A stretch of 64,000 nucleotides of DNA, taken from assembly GCF_037325665.1 (NCBI RefSeq), contig NC_090261.1:22268566-22332565 (forward strand), in the 5' to 3' direction. The notes beneath the pieces were generated by a model. The model made no database searches. It was not told the DNA's origin and saw only the letters and a list, made by a program, of their open reading frames with translations. Shown here in pieces: positions 36,521 through 48,181 of the stretch; within the stretch, counting starts at the first letter, position 1; each line of letters opens with the position of its first letter. The DNA is from Littorina saxatilis. Taxonomy: Eukaryota; Mollusca; Gastropoda; Littorinimorpha; Littorinidae. A program made the translations under genes and the position numbers.

Positions 36521-39500
36521 CCCCAGACAAATGGTCCATATCTGGAAGGAAGAAATGCTTTGACTTGACTTTTAAAAACTACACTCACATGAAATGAAAT
36601 AAATGCAGAAATCAATTAAGCAAGCAAAGGCTTTCAAATACAGCAGTCCCTCTCATGAACGGACACCCTTGGGCCATAGCAAAACTGTCCATACATTGCA
36701 GGTGTCCGGTCACGGGAGGGGTGACCACACCACCCCCTCCCCCATACACTCACACAGACACACAAACAACAGGATTGAGTCTATGCTAATCACTTCTTGT
36801 GGCTACTAAACAATAAACTCCTAATACTTCTTTAAACGTTCTGTAAAAATGATTTGTATGAAAAGTGTTGAAAAGAAGAGATAAAATAAATCCTCAAGGC
36901 AGTGAACACACTCACCATGCACTGACATACGAAAGCAGCCACACAAACGCAGCACAGAGGAGCGTGTGCAGATGCTTTGCAAGAATAAGTTTGAAACCCA
37001 GTTTGAATAAATAGCAGCAGATAGAGCTGCATGTCATAATCATGTAATTTATTTTCATCTTGTCTGGCTTTATTGACTGCATGCCGATCATGTGGCATGG
37101 CAGTGACTTTTCACTCTTCAGTCGGAAATACACTGTACAGTTCTCTGTTTACTGACAGCGACATCCAAAGGCAATTGGCAAAATATGTGTACGATTGTTT
37201 TCAACTACGCAGATGCAATGCGTCTTCCGACTGTCCTCAATAACCTATGCTCATCTTCAGGTCCTCTTTGTTCACCCTGTTCCACTTGGTTTTGTATTAC
37301 ATGTATGTTATGTTTATATTGCTATTTTTTCCTGTACTTATGTATCTTGAATGTGTCAATAGGCTATGTGCTTTAATGACAATAGATTCTGATTCTGTAC
37401 ATAACACAGCTCCCACTCTCCCTCACTAATGCCTACCCCAAGCCGTGACAACTGATGCTTGGAAATTGTGTGGAAGAGTACACCTCTCTATTTCTCTCCA
37501 ATGCTCTTCCTGCTGACATGCAGTGACACCGGACACCCCACAGAGTTTAGCCAGCTACCCCTCCACCCCCCCCCACCCCCCCCCCCCCGCCTCCCCCTCT
37601 CTCTCACTCCCTCCAGCCATGTACTGTTGGGCTGTGGCCAGAGAGGTCAGCTCCAACTGTTCACTCAGAGCAAAACCAGTTGACTGTGTCGTAACTTTTG
37701 ACACAGCAAGACAACTGAAGGGTTCACAGATTAGGCAACCGACTCACTGGTCAAGGCTGAGGGGAAACAAGACTGAGTATCTTGTCAATGAAAGAGGTTA
37801 CACACAGACACACGATGCTGAGAACTGTGGCCGGTTTTTCACTCTCTTTCGCTCAGGACCTTCATCGACTGTGGTTTCTGTTGTTTACGTCCAACAGACA
37901 AGAATAAAGAGCACAGTGCAGTTTCATGTTGGCATCTTCGCATGTACTCCACTCCTGACCAAAACTATCCCCCCCCCCCCCCCCTCCTGATGGGTACAGG
38001 TGCACTCAAGTAACCAGTGACTGTCGTCACGCCATTGCGGCTGTGATCTTTGCACCAAGAGCCGGACTGCTCTGTTATCGATTTTGTTGTGGTGAAAATG
38101 TGACGATGGTCTGTCCGTACATTGGAGGTATGACCTGCTGTTGGGACCGAAAATGAGTGTCCGTGTCCACGTTTTGCAGGTGTCCGTTTAAGGGGGGGGG
38201 AATATAGAAGGAAAACACTCCGTGCCGAGCAAATGTGTCCGTACATGTCAGGTGTCCGCTCACGCCGGGGGCCGTACATTGCAGGGACTGCTGTACCAAA
38301 TCGATAATCAGAAGCGTATGGTACGAAGAAGCCATGAGAGAAGTGTAACTCGCTTCCATGGTAACCAACAAACATATCTCTTAGTTTTACTGCAAAAGAC
38401 AGCCTCTTTTTTTAAACTATTTGTTTAGACAAGTCTAAAAGTATTATAAATGATATGCTTTAGGCATACAACTTCCAAAGTAAACAATAAATACAGGCCG
38501 CAAACTAACTGTGACGTAGGTCACAAGGAAACAACTGCTGCGATTAAACTTCGTCTCCACTGTGACTCCCGTTTACAAAACGCCAAATTTCGGGCAGCAC
38601 ATTTAAAAACTTAAAATGCACATGCCATATATGAAATACGAAATCAAAGGAAAACATTTGTTTGCTTTTGCATTTTATAGACTTAGATCTGATACTTCGC
38701 ACGCGTTCATATCAGTGTGTTCGAGAGCGTATGTCACAGGAGAAACGAAATCTACTGATACGCGACCCCAAATGGATTATTTTTCTGCATGCTTGCTTTA
38801 ATTTCTTTTAGAACCAACAAGACCGCACTTTTATTGGTGATTTATTAATAATGTATGCAAACAAACTTGCAGAACTAACATGCTTTTATTATTACTCCGA
38901 ATATCATGTTTCGTTGTTCTGAACGTCACAACAGAAACCAAAAAGGTCTGATTTTCGTTTCTTAAAAACGTCCGATCAGATTGGGCCGTGCACATTAAAT
39001 TCCAAATGGACGTCAGTTATTATTTATTAACCAAACCTTCTTCATTTGATTTCTACAAAAATCAGTTAACAATATTGTAGTTTTGCGAGAATATTGATTT
39101 GGGTTGCTCGTTCGTCACCGTGGAGACGAAAGCAGACGACAAGAGTACACACTATCTCGGACAATCATCAAGGAATATTTCTGTTGGAGGGACTAAATGT
39201 TCAATCAGTGGCACTTTTATCAATACATAATGAGCATTAATGATAACACTTACCTCAATAAGCTTTGTAGAAGGCCACAGCTAGCGTGAGATGCAGGCAC
39301 GTGGCGTAACCCCGAACGAATGTGTTGTACGGCACACCGCGTCAGTGGAAACTATTCGACCAATGATGCTCGTTTGTTTTAGCGTGTCCACGCATCTTGC
39401 AATTTGTGGTCAACACGCTGACCGCTTACTCACGCTCTTCCGATTCAGGGTGCAAAACACAAGTGCGTCAGCTTCCTGGGTGGGTTGAGCGGCAGTGTTG

Positions 39501-42500
39501 CGGACGTCACAGGTGGAGACTAAACGTGATTTGCCAGATACGCGTTCCTCTAGTGGTACCGTGTTTAACTTTTCATCGTGAATTGCACTAGTTTTAGAAA
39601 GACTGATAGTGTGGGATGCATTCTAAACAAAATATTGTTCTACTGAAGCACTTCTGTGTTCTGGAAGCAGAACACAACTCAGTTGATGCAAGTGGAAACG
39701 AATGTAACGTGCAAACATCATTATTTTGACCTGCATCAAAGGTCAAATGTCACGAATTTGTGTAATGGAGATGTGTTCATTAGGTAAAGTGTTTAATATA
39801 TACTATCATTATACACAGAGTTTACTTCTTTGCTGCTAGTTTTAAATGCACTGAGCACTTCACTTCTTTTCCAAAATTATGTCCCGCTTTCTGATGCTAT
39901 TTTTGTCACAAAAACCAACAATATAAATTGCATAAAAAATCAGACAAACGCAAACAGTGAGGTTCAAACCTTTATTATGGTTTACAAACATGTATACAAA
40001 CATATCAAATTGTAAACATGAACAAGGTTGTGCCCAGTAAGCTACAACACAAGCTTAAAGTCAGGACTCTGTTGTTTTACTGCCTGTTTCCAGTATTGTA
40101 GATGTGCACATATATATCAGGGGTGGGACTCTCTTGTGATGATCCCTTTTTTCTAGGGGGGTTCGGGGGCATGCTCCCCCGAAAATTTGTTAAATGGTAC
40201 ACTAAAATCTGTACAATCTGGTGCATTCTGAGACTAAAATTCAACTTGTTTGGATAAGGTAAAAAAAAAAAAGACATTCAAAAAACAAACCAAAAAAAAA
40301 ATAAAATTCACACAACAATGGTAACATTGTAATGGTGCATACGTACGTAATGAACCATGTAGCCATAATCCAATACTGGCAATAGTATGATTCAATGCAT
40401 TGAAGCACAAAATGACTATCAGTTATCAGGAGTTTTCAGTCAGCACAATTTAACTCTCAAGCCTCCAGTGTTCTGTTCCATCTTCACTTCTCTCCATATC
40501 ATTCAGTCAACAAGTTATAGATACTGTGATGAAATGGGATGCGGAAAAATAGATTACTCCAGCGGAATTCGTAAGTTGTGTCCGCGGAAATCCGCGGATT
40601 CGCGAAAAAGTCCCACCCCTGATATATTCATTCCAGCTCTACTTTTGTTAGCCTGAACGCCTCCGCCGGTCGTAGAGGCGCTCACAATGCCCACTGTAAG
40701 CATAAAATATCTTACTCGCGGCGGTAACACGTTCCTTGGGTGCCCATCCTACAAAACACACTACCGCTAGTTTTGTATGGCTCAGCCTCTCCAAAAAGTC
40801 CAATATTTTTTTACATTTTGCTCTATTTCACCATTCTCAATTACATGTACTTGAATTTTTTTTTAACCTACTTTCACCTCTTTCCTCAAATCAAGTTTGA
40901 ATGCTCAGGTTGTAACTGCTTACCATGCATATGTGGCGTTAACAAGGAAGGTAAGCCATGCATGCAGAACTAACCTCACCTCTGACATTTTTGGGGAGAG
41001 AAGCAGCAATATCAGGAGTTAGCCTGGCAGCGAGCATAACGTCCTTTCCTTCCAGCGCCATCCGTCGTGCCATCACTGGGGCATTACCGCCCACCTCATT
41101 GCGATAGCCAGGTGAAGTCTCAGCAAACGCTACCAGTTCATCAAAGAGAGTGTTGTTCTCCACATAGCGCCTACAACAGCAAACATCTCAAGTAATTCAA
41201 ACGTCTTGATTAGCTATAGCCATAGGTTTATGACAATCTTATTTGATCAGCCTGCAGCTAAAGCAACTGAAGAGATGCATGCCATATGATCTTTTCTCCA
41301 TTCCGATTTAGCCAGATAAAATCTGGTCCTTGCAAAGGTCACTTCAAAAATCTTAAATAAACAATTCAAATTAGATTAATTGTTGACCAGTGTGATAACA
41401 AAAGTCAAATGGCTATGAGAGTAAACAAGAAAAGCATCATTGCAGCCACTACTTTTGCCCTGAAATCAAGGGGGAAAGGGGGCGCTGATGGTCTATTGTG
41501 TCAGAACAAAAAATACGTTTTTCAGGATAGTGGTTGTGAGAAGAGCAACGCCCATACTAATAATACTAAAGCAGAGAACAAAAGTATTTAAGTTTCAGGT
41601 TCATATAACAGAGCAACCCCCCTTTTAAGACCTCAAAAAATCTGAAAAATCAGTACTGAGGGAATCCCAAGCCCTGAAAGTCCAACAAATGGTGTACTCG
41701 CCTTTGGCTAGTGATTCTGTAATTTTACGAGCCAGAGAGCACACTTTACTACTTTCTTTCTTTCTTTATTTGGTGTTTAACGTCGTTTTCAACCACGAAG
41801 GTTATATCGCGACGGGGGAAAGGGGGGAGATGGGATAGAGCCACTTGTTAATTGTTTCTTGTTCACAAAAGCACTAATCAAAAAATTGCTCCAGGGGCTT
41901 GCAACGTAGTACAATATTTATAAAATATATGACCTTACTGGGAGAATGCAAGTTTCCAGTACAAAGGACTTAACATTTCTTACATACTGCTTGACTAAAA
42001 TCTTTACAAACATTGACTATATTCTCTAGATACAAGAAACACTTAACAAGGGTAAAAGGAGAAACAGAATCCGTTAGTCGCCTCTTACGACATGCTGGGG
42101 AGCATCGGGTAAATTCTTCCCCCTAACCCGCGGGGGGTACTTTACTACTTATACCGGACCCACTTATACTAGCCAAACCAACAATTTGTTTCAGCAACTT
42201 TACTCCCATTTGGCGAGTAGATGAACATTTATACTCGCCAGTTACATGGTTCTACTCCCTATGGCGAGTAAAATACTCACCACTTTTAGGCCTGATCCCT
42301 ACCATGCATACAGGGCATCAGAAAAATAGGGAGTCTTAAAATGGGGGTACATCACTACATGTACTCAGGCTATGAACAGAAAGTATGAGAGTAGATGGTC
42401 TTAAAAGAGAGAGAGTCTTCAAGGGAGGGGTCCAGTGTACTCATCAACCCGACTGTTTCATATCATTGGTGACAACATTTAGTTGGATCTTTACTACTTT

Positions 42501-42851
42501 AACAGGAACTCACTCAGCTGCTGCACCATGCTGAAAGAAGAAGGCAAACAGTTCTCCAAGCTGCCCTTCGTTCTGCACCGCCATGTGGTGTTGTGGTTCC
42601 CGTGGAGCTGTCAGATTAAGCTTGTTCACGATGTGCAGCGCATCAGCAAACACATCTTCGCATCCGCCGAATCCAAAAGCCACCCGATTTTCGACAAGCA
42701 CTACTTTCTTTTCTGCTCGCAAGAGTCCTGACAAAATCTGATCCATTCGATTCTGCAACACCTCGTCTGCATGTCGCTTGTACAGGTACGCCGTCAAAAG
42801 AATCAAGAAAGAGACCAGACTTCCAGATTTCCACCCGAACAGGTTTTCCAT
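32001..42851 (-). CDS. ADPGK: ADP-dependent glucokinase, five coding exons
   Basis: Coding exons 5' to 3': 42851-42514, 41170-40980, 34131-34035, 33703-33567 and 32668-32001. Phases agree and give 476 codons; the human protein has about 496. The enzyme phosphorylates glucose using ADP and in animals is tied to the endoplasmic reticulum. MENLFGWKSG is followed by a hydrophobic segment (about residues 11-25, SLVSFLILLTAYLY), fitting an N-terminal signal or anchor. RVAFGFGGCEDVF, the GGNA motif at 140-143, HLIMEYDKGEEWG, LGGLQMM, GMNEQEL and the catalytic GGGD at 462-465 follow the family order. The upstream in-frame ATG at 42971 was rejected because the family starts near MENLF. At exon 2 the donor G|GTGAGG was chosen over GAG|GTTAGT because only it keeps phase with exon 3. 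Intron 2 is 6.8 kb and contains other features listed here. Confidence 0.95.
32985..33112 (-). mobile_element. Dispersed repeat family R1, copy 2 (ADPGK intron 4)
   Basis: On the minus strand it shares the ordered blocks of 26146-26312, including CAATGCTTG and AGACTGGTTCCG. A third copy lies 215 bp to the right in the same intron and orientation. Confidence 0.6.
33325..33468 (-). mobile_element. Dispersed repeat family R1, copy 3 (ADPGK intron 4)
   Basis: This copy retains the GATCTGATAAACAA end and the GAAATGAACAAGC block seen in the other two. Two copies in one intron in the same orientation suggest local duplication or repeated insertion. Confidence 0.6.
35463..36037 (-). CDS. Nested two-exon coding fragment of unknown family
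   Basis: Exon B is 36037-35967 (acceptor TTTTCAG, donor CCAG|GTGTGA) and exon C is 35704-35463 (acceptor CTCTTTCAG, stop TGA). They splice in phase and encode YKFPQLSADAYQQTEVAQL... then GSWVEVTFTT, VVVGLRPGEARVNFLRKKGD, YIFPDVEDISWV and VGRRG, ending 8 residues later. The exon C product looks like a small beta-barrel (Tudor/chromo-like) C-terminal domain; the pattern FLRKKGD..FPD.EDISWV is familiar from the ends of uncharacterised invertebrate proteins. No start codon is visible in frame. A possible first exon with donor TTATTGAG|GTAAGT lies at 39255. It sits on the ADPGK strand inside intron 2, but its phase does not fit the ADPGK message. It may be part of a nested gene or a relic. Confidence 0.45.
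36439..36519. repeat. (TC)n microsatellite in ADPGK intron 2
   Basis: About 80 bp of CT repeat with two T interruptions. Confidence 0.95.
36641..38293. mobile_element. pogo/Tigger-like element, no transposase (ADPGK intron 2)
   Basis: The inverted ends CAGCAGTCCCT and AGGGACTGCTG are each flanked by TA, as expected for Tc1/mariner-pogo insertion. Subterminal words GGACACC/GGTGTCCG recur at both sides (36660-36715 and 38160-38265). The 1.65 kb interior has poly-C runs near 37567 and 37971 and no recognisable DDE transposase, so it is non-autonomous. Confidence 0.7.
39255..39310 (-). other. Possible non-coding first exon of the nested transcript
   Basis: On the minus strand TTATTGAG|GTAAGTGTT is a strong donor, with GC-richer sequence upstream (39290-39500) that could be a promoter. 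The upstream limit of the exon is a guess. The frame continuing into exon B has a stop and no ATG, so the exon would be untranslated. No direct evidence of transcription. Confidence 0.25.
40118..40621. mobile_element. hAT-like element in TA-rich target (ADPGK intron 2)
   Basis: The 504 bp element has 13 bp inverted ends CAGGGGTGGGACT/AGTCCCACCCCTG and flanks ATATATAT and ATATATTC (6 of 8 positions alike). Its interior shares GGGGGCATGCTCCCCC and TGGTGCATTCTGAG with 11935-12294. A CCGCGGAAATCCGCGG palindrome lies near the right end. No transposase. Confidence 0.75.
41755..42138 (-). mobile_element. SINE-like element, second type (ADPGK intron 1)
   Basis: The element is flanked by exact ACTTTACTACTT duplications (41743-41754 and 42139-42150). 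Its 3' end on the minus strand reads GTTGAAAACGACGTTAAACA and then a (AAAG)n tail; the other end carries CGCGGGTTAGGGGGAAG and GTCGTAAGAGGCGACTAAC. I recall this pair of end motifs as a common dispersed repeat in molluscs. No clear tRNA-like head. Confidence 0.8.
42213..42295 (+). mobile_element. Short dispersed repeat with ACTCGCC words, second copy
   Basis: It matches 22750-22830 across most of its length. It lies about 60 bp from the SINE end in ADPGK intron 1. Confidence 0.5.
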
Positions 42852-43230
42852 GGTGATGCCTTTGGCCCAAAACAACCAACAAACAAGGCACCCGTTCACG
42901 CGTGTTGCACCGTTGTTTTTGCCTGGCCCTGGATGAATATCCCTGGCAAGACTGCGATGTACTTTCGTCACTTCCGGCGTGTACCACTAATCACGGTGAA
43001 GTAATAACAGCATGCCACAGTTAGCTATTACGAGGCCATACCCCAACCCCCTTTTTTCCAATCAGTCTTTGGAAGACTTTGGAAGTAACCGCAATTACGG
43101 ACCAAAAAAGGTATAGCCTTTGAAAGCTGTAACTACAGTATGTATTTAAGTGCAGCTGCACCCAAAATAAATTCCCCGACCTTGGCCTGTACGTGGTGCA
43201 TCCGAGAATGATTTAGGGTACATGTAAAAA
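42852..43230. promoter_or_regulatory. ADPGK upstream region
   Basis: The sequence just upstream of the ADPGK start codon is less AT-rich than its surroundings. No TATA box at a convincing distance was seen, so this is placed by position only. Confidence 0.35.
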
Positions 43231-43430
43231 CAATATATTACACAGTCAAAGGTGTACAAAAGTTATCTCAATGTAAATATCATTTCTGATGCATAGAAGG
43301 GAAACGTCACTATAGGTAAAAATTGAAAATATAAAGCATATAATAATTTTGAAGAGCATACGTTTCCCTTCTATGCATCAGAAATGATATTTACATTGAG
43401 ATAACTTTTGTACACCCGTGTAATATATTG
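43231..43430. mobile_element. 200 bp palindromic foldback element
   Basis: The arms 43252-43307 and 43360-43415 are perfectly complementary over 56 bp around a 52 bp A/T-rich loop. The outer word CAATATATTACAC recurs inverted at the far right, after a small mismatch bulge. No coding capacity. It could be a foldback MITE. I could not read a target duplication. Confidence 0.85.
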
Positions 43431-44304
43431 TACAAAATCGGTTTCCTTTCCCAGGTCATCAAAGCAGTTTTCGTGTTTGAAATGCTGAAAAGAAACTAAA
43501 CCTGTCCTGGCGACCATGCATGCACCTCTCATCGACAACCACATGCCCCCAACAACCACACCTGCCAAAGGATCCCCAACGATTTTTTTTCCCAATAAAA
43601 TTCACCTTTCCATAAGGAGCACCTGTCTATATAACCGAATTTGGTAGGCCCCTTGGGTGGTTCTTGCTGACAAATTTGAATGTTGATACAAAAATAAAAG
43701 ATGTGCATTGATTGAAATAGAAATTTGATTCAGGCTGCCTTCCTGTTACATGTATTATTTGTGATCCACAGGATTCTTGATCTTTATTTTTGTTTTGTTT
43801 TTGCTTCACCGCTTTTGTGAAATTCAGCAACATTTGCAGCCTTTGTCTTCATTTCATCTCACAAGAAGTTTTAGAGAAATTACCCATTTTATTCAGAAAT
43901 CCTTTATTTAGTTAACACAGTTCTCTTATCTGTCTCCCTGCAAGTCAGCAATCACACATGCACACAAACAAACACACACACTTTCAACCCTCTTTCTTTC
44001 ATGCAGATTAACTATAGAAGACAGGATACATAATTATCTGACAAGCACAATGAAAATGGAAACAACTTTCAAACACTTTAATGGTCAATGTTAAATTTAA
44101 GCAGCTGTAACTGAAAAATATAAACACACACAAAAAGACACAAATATGAAACCCTGATAAGAATCATTTCCAATAATTACACATAATGTATAGTGGAAGA
44201 TATAAAATGCAACATTTTCATTCCCTGGCATTGATGTTGTAAGCAAGTTTTTGTTTAAACTGTATAACTATGAAAATTAGGAAGACAGATGTAAACAGTA
44301 TCTA

Positions 44305-44390
44305 TCTATCTATCTATCTATGCCTTTGACCCCGTCCGGGGCATAGGCCGCCAACAAGAGCTCGCCAGGCACTCCGATCCTGGGCCAATA
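44305..44390. repeat. (TCTA)n tract plus repeat fragment
   Basis: Five TCTA units are followed by GACCCCGTCCGGGGC and CCGCCAACAAGAGCTCGCC. The second part is GC-rich and looks like a small fragment of a dispersed repeat. No other copy in the window. Confidence 0.4.
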
Positions 44391-44811
44391 TGTAAACAGT
44401 ATACACATGTCATTCTTATTACCAGCGAGGAAAAAACCCAGAACTATCTTCTCAAGAAAATTCAGTTTCAAATCTCTATAGTTGAAGAGATTATGTTGAA
44501 TACATGTACTTCAATACATACTGTATTATGGCTATGTTCACATATGCAGGCCTTCAGTTATGCTGGCACCATCTGGAAAAGGTAATGTCATGATTCCAAA
44601 TGTTTTGGAAGTGTTGCAAACATGCATCAAGACTGAACACCCAAAGCCTATCTGATGCTTCTCTGGGTTTTTTTTAAGTCAGACTGAGCTTCTCTGTTGT
44701 TTATCATCCTCTAGAGCATCACTGCTTTCTTCCCTGCTATTTATTAAAGAAAAAATTCTGTCAGCACTCACAACTTCAAACAAATTCTAAACAAGAAGGG
44801 CAAAGCCCATA

Positions 44812-45540
44812 CGACTCACATGCTTTACACATTTTTCCTACCAAAATACATGTGACCTTGACCCAAGGGCAAGGTCATCCAAGGTCATGCAACACAAAGC
44901 TGTTAATTCAAGACATAGGAAGTACAATGGTGCTTATTGGCTCTTTCTACCATGAGATATGGTCACTTTTAGTGGTTCACTACCTTATTTTGGTCACATT
45001 TCATAAGGGTCAAAGTGACCTTGACCTTGATCATATGTGACCAAATGTGTCTCATGATGAAAGCATAACATGTGCCCCACATAATTTTTAAGTTTGAAAC
45101 AGTTATCTTCCATAGTTCAGGGTCAAGGTCACTTCAAAATATGTATACAATCCAACTTTGAAGAGCTCCTGTGACCTTGACCTTGAAGCAAGGTAAACCA
45201 AACTGGTATCAAAAGATGGGGCTTACTTTGCCCTATATATCATATATAGGTGAGGTATTGAATCTCAAAAACTTCAGAGAAAATGGGAAAAATGTGAAAA
45301 ATAGCTGTTTTTTAGGCAACATTTATGGCCCCTGCGACCTTGACCTTGAAGCAAGGTCAAGATGCTATGTATGTTTTTTGGGGCCTTGTCATCATACACC
45401 ATCTTGCCAAATTTGGTACTGATAGACTGAATAGTGTCCAAGAAATATCCAACGTTAAAGTTTTCCGGACGGACGGACGGACGGACGGACGGACGACTCG
45501 GGTGAGTACATAGACTCACTTTTGCTTCGCATGTGAGTCA
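44812..45540 (+). mobile_element. TIR element with GACCTTGACCTT repeats
   Basis: Bounded by GACTCACATGC and GCATGTGAGTC. The interior repeatedly carries TGACCTTGACCTT or its complement (near 44850, 45010, 45117, 45172, 45337). A (GGAC)n run at 45468-45494 precedes the right end. The minus-strand word TCAAGGTCA is the binding-site type of FTZ-F1/ERR nuclear receptors. No open frame of note. Confidence 0.65.
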
Positions 45541-46415
45541 AAAAACTAAAAAAAATTCCACATATATAAAATGCAGTATAACTGAACAGAACAGTAAACG
45601 TTTTGTGCAGAAAAAGTAGACAACTTTGGTAACAACTTTACAAGTGAAGTTTTTTTTTCTTGGTTTTTTTTCTGTGGTCTCCACACAAAAACATTAAAAG
45701 ATAACTGTCTTATAGCAAAGCTGTGTGCAAAGCATGTACATGTCTAGTTTCTTAAATATAATGCCTAGTGTATTACTTATTTACCCTGCAAACTAGAAGT
45801 AAATGCAAATACAATGCATACACATGTACCAGAAAATAATCATAAATATTTGAAAGTAATTTAAATTGGCAGAAGAAAGCATTGCTTACATCACTGCATG
45901 GAACTATTTTACACCAAGTGAAAAAATAATGCCATTTCATCAAGACTAAGTACATACAGCATTTTGCATACCAAAAAATCCCACACAACAAAATATGTCC
46001 ATTTGCACAAAAGCTTAGGAAAAATAAGGCAATTGCAATATGTCAGATTAATATTTATCGAGTGCATCAAGCCTTGCTAACTTACGTTGGGAGTCTTTGC
46101 TCGATACTTTAGAATTTTGTGTGTCACAGTGTGCTTTGCTTTTACAAATAACAAAAACAATAAAAAAATAAATGTACTTAACGGTCATCAATACATTCCT
46201 ATTGAGCAAAGAAGTCACGTAAAATAATCTGAACCTGAAAGATTTAAAAATACACAGCACAGGTAAATCTACAGAGAAGCTGTATGACCCGTTCAAGTCG
46301 CATGAGATTTGCAGGTGGTGGAGGACTGAGAAGGGTATGATGGGAGGGAGGGAGGGAATTGTCTTCAACATGTGTTATCTTAAAAAGCCCTGAGTACCAA
46401 GATCATCAGCACAGA
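45541..46415. other. Intergenic, RNASET2 3' flank
   Basis: AT-rich sequence with no recognised repeat or coding signal. It includes a stretch of ATTT-rich sequence expected of a 3' flank. Confidence 0.35.
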
Positions 46416-46417
46416 AG

Positions 46418-46531
46418 GCGGGCGCTGTGGCGTGGTGGGGCGGGGTAAAAACGGTCATACACATAAAATTCCACTCGTGCAAAAACATGTGTACGTGGGA
46501 GTCTAAGCCCATGAACGAAGAAGAAGAAGAA
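46418..46531 (+). mobile_element. tRNA-SINE, strongly deleted copy 7
   Basis: The first bases (GGCGGG) and the 3' third (ACGGTCATACAC..., a shortened hairpin, (GAA)n tail) are present and most of the body is missing. The flanks share GCACAGAA on both sides, so it appears to be an insertion of an already short copy. Confidence 0.7.
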
Positions 46532-46772
46532 GAAGCACAGAATGTCTCCGCCACTGAATAATCAACAACCTTTTTTAACACCTGACATTTTTGTTTAAGA
46601 AATCACACAAGGAAAAAGAAAATGAAAAAGAAAGGAACGGTATCGAAAACCTATGTTCACACACACACACACTGTTATCCACTGAGTCACCAAGACAACA
46701 AAAATACTTGTCAGAGCCAAAATCAACACCAGAACACAGTCCAGCATACACAATTGTCCTCAGCTCCCCCAG

Positions 46773-48181
46773 CTAAGCCAAAACCTTTCTTTGCTTGCTA
46801 GGCATGGGCTTGTAATAAACAACGTCGGAGTCTGACCCGCAGTCAATTAAGACATCACGAAGCACGCCCTCGTCAACCCTTCCACCCTGAAGCCAAGACT
46901 CGGGCTTGAAGAGCAAATCCTCCACCGGTGCAGACTGGTATGATTGGCAGTCGATTGGCTTGAAATCCTTGTTGAGACAGATCTCCACTTGTTCTATGTA
47001 GAACTTTTCATCTTCCTGCAACACACCATTGCAAACTTGCCTTACACATCTGGCTCTGATTCAGTGGTACACCAGCAAGACAGTGCCAGACTGACATATA
47101 TTTCCAAACACCAGCAGCAAAGATTAGCAGAGTTGAGAAAAATGAATATCAGATTTGTTTCCAATCAGTTTTACAATTTTCAATAACCATTATTATTTAA
47201 TTGGTACTTTCTGATTTGCATGCACTGTCCACACTTACATTCAGATTGGTTCTCCATCACCTTCACTCCTAAAGCAAGATTATTCCTGTTTGATTTTGTT
47301 CTCTTTCTGGGGCGGGGATGTAGCTCAGTCGGTAGCGTGCTGGATTTGTATCCAGTTGGCCGCTGTCAGCGTGAGTTCGTCCCCACGTTCGGCGAGAGAT
47401 TTATTTCTCAGAGTCAACTTTGTGTGCAGACTCTCCTTGGTGTCCGAACACCCCCGTGTGTACACGCAAGCACAAGACCAAGTGCGCACAAAAAAGATCC
47501 TGTAATCCATGTCAGAGTTTGGTGGATTATAGAAACATGAAAATACCCAGCATGCTTCCTCCGAAAACGGCGTATGGCTGCCTAAATGGCGGGGTAAAAA
47601 ACGGTCATACACGTAAAATTCCACTTGTGCAAAAAAAAACCACACGAGTGTACGTGGGAGTTTCAGCCCACGAACGTAGAAGAAGAAGAAGAAGAAGTTC
47701 TCTTTCTGAAATTCTTTTTTTGCTACGTTTCATCATGAAGGCCTGAAATGAAATTATACTCATTATCTTTTCACAACTCATTTAAACATTTTCTCCTCTT
47801 GTCTTCCTGTTGGAGAAGCGAGCCGTTGCAGAAGCGAGGTAATATGTGGCTCACACTTACGAAGATTTAATAAAGTACACCTGAACTGAGGCTGCCAAGG
47901 TTCAAAGTCAAGCAGGAACCCATACCTTGTCTTTCACACAGGTGACACTGGGAGCAACTCCAAGGCCCTTTTTGAAAGCAGTCATGAAGTCCTTAGCCTG
48001 TACACAAAAGATGTTTTATTCAGGTGACAAGAAGAAGTGTGCAAATGATCCTGAAAACATGAGCAGAAAAGAAATCAACTTTACCTGTGCGTCGCTGATG
48101 TAACTTACCAAGTTATGAAAGTTTGATAAAACTGAAGTATCTTGTAGCACCAAGAGTGAAAACTTTCAATTTTGTCTGTTT

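Noticed and set aside
40939-40979. An alternative exon 2 donor for ADPGK (GAG|GTTAGT)
   Set aside because: It leaves phase 0, whereas exon 3 needs phase 1; G|GTGAGG nine bases earlier fits and preserves the family alignment.
6047-47746. A family of similar 60-160 codon open frames ([20 protein letters not shown] and relatives) at 6.0-6.5, 10.3-10.8, 12.6-12.9, 18.7-19.1, 22.3-22.7 and 47.2-47.7 kb
   Set aside because: They are translations of the tRNA-SINE in several frames and both strands. The element has a tRNA-like head, a simple tail and target duplications, so it is non-coding.
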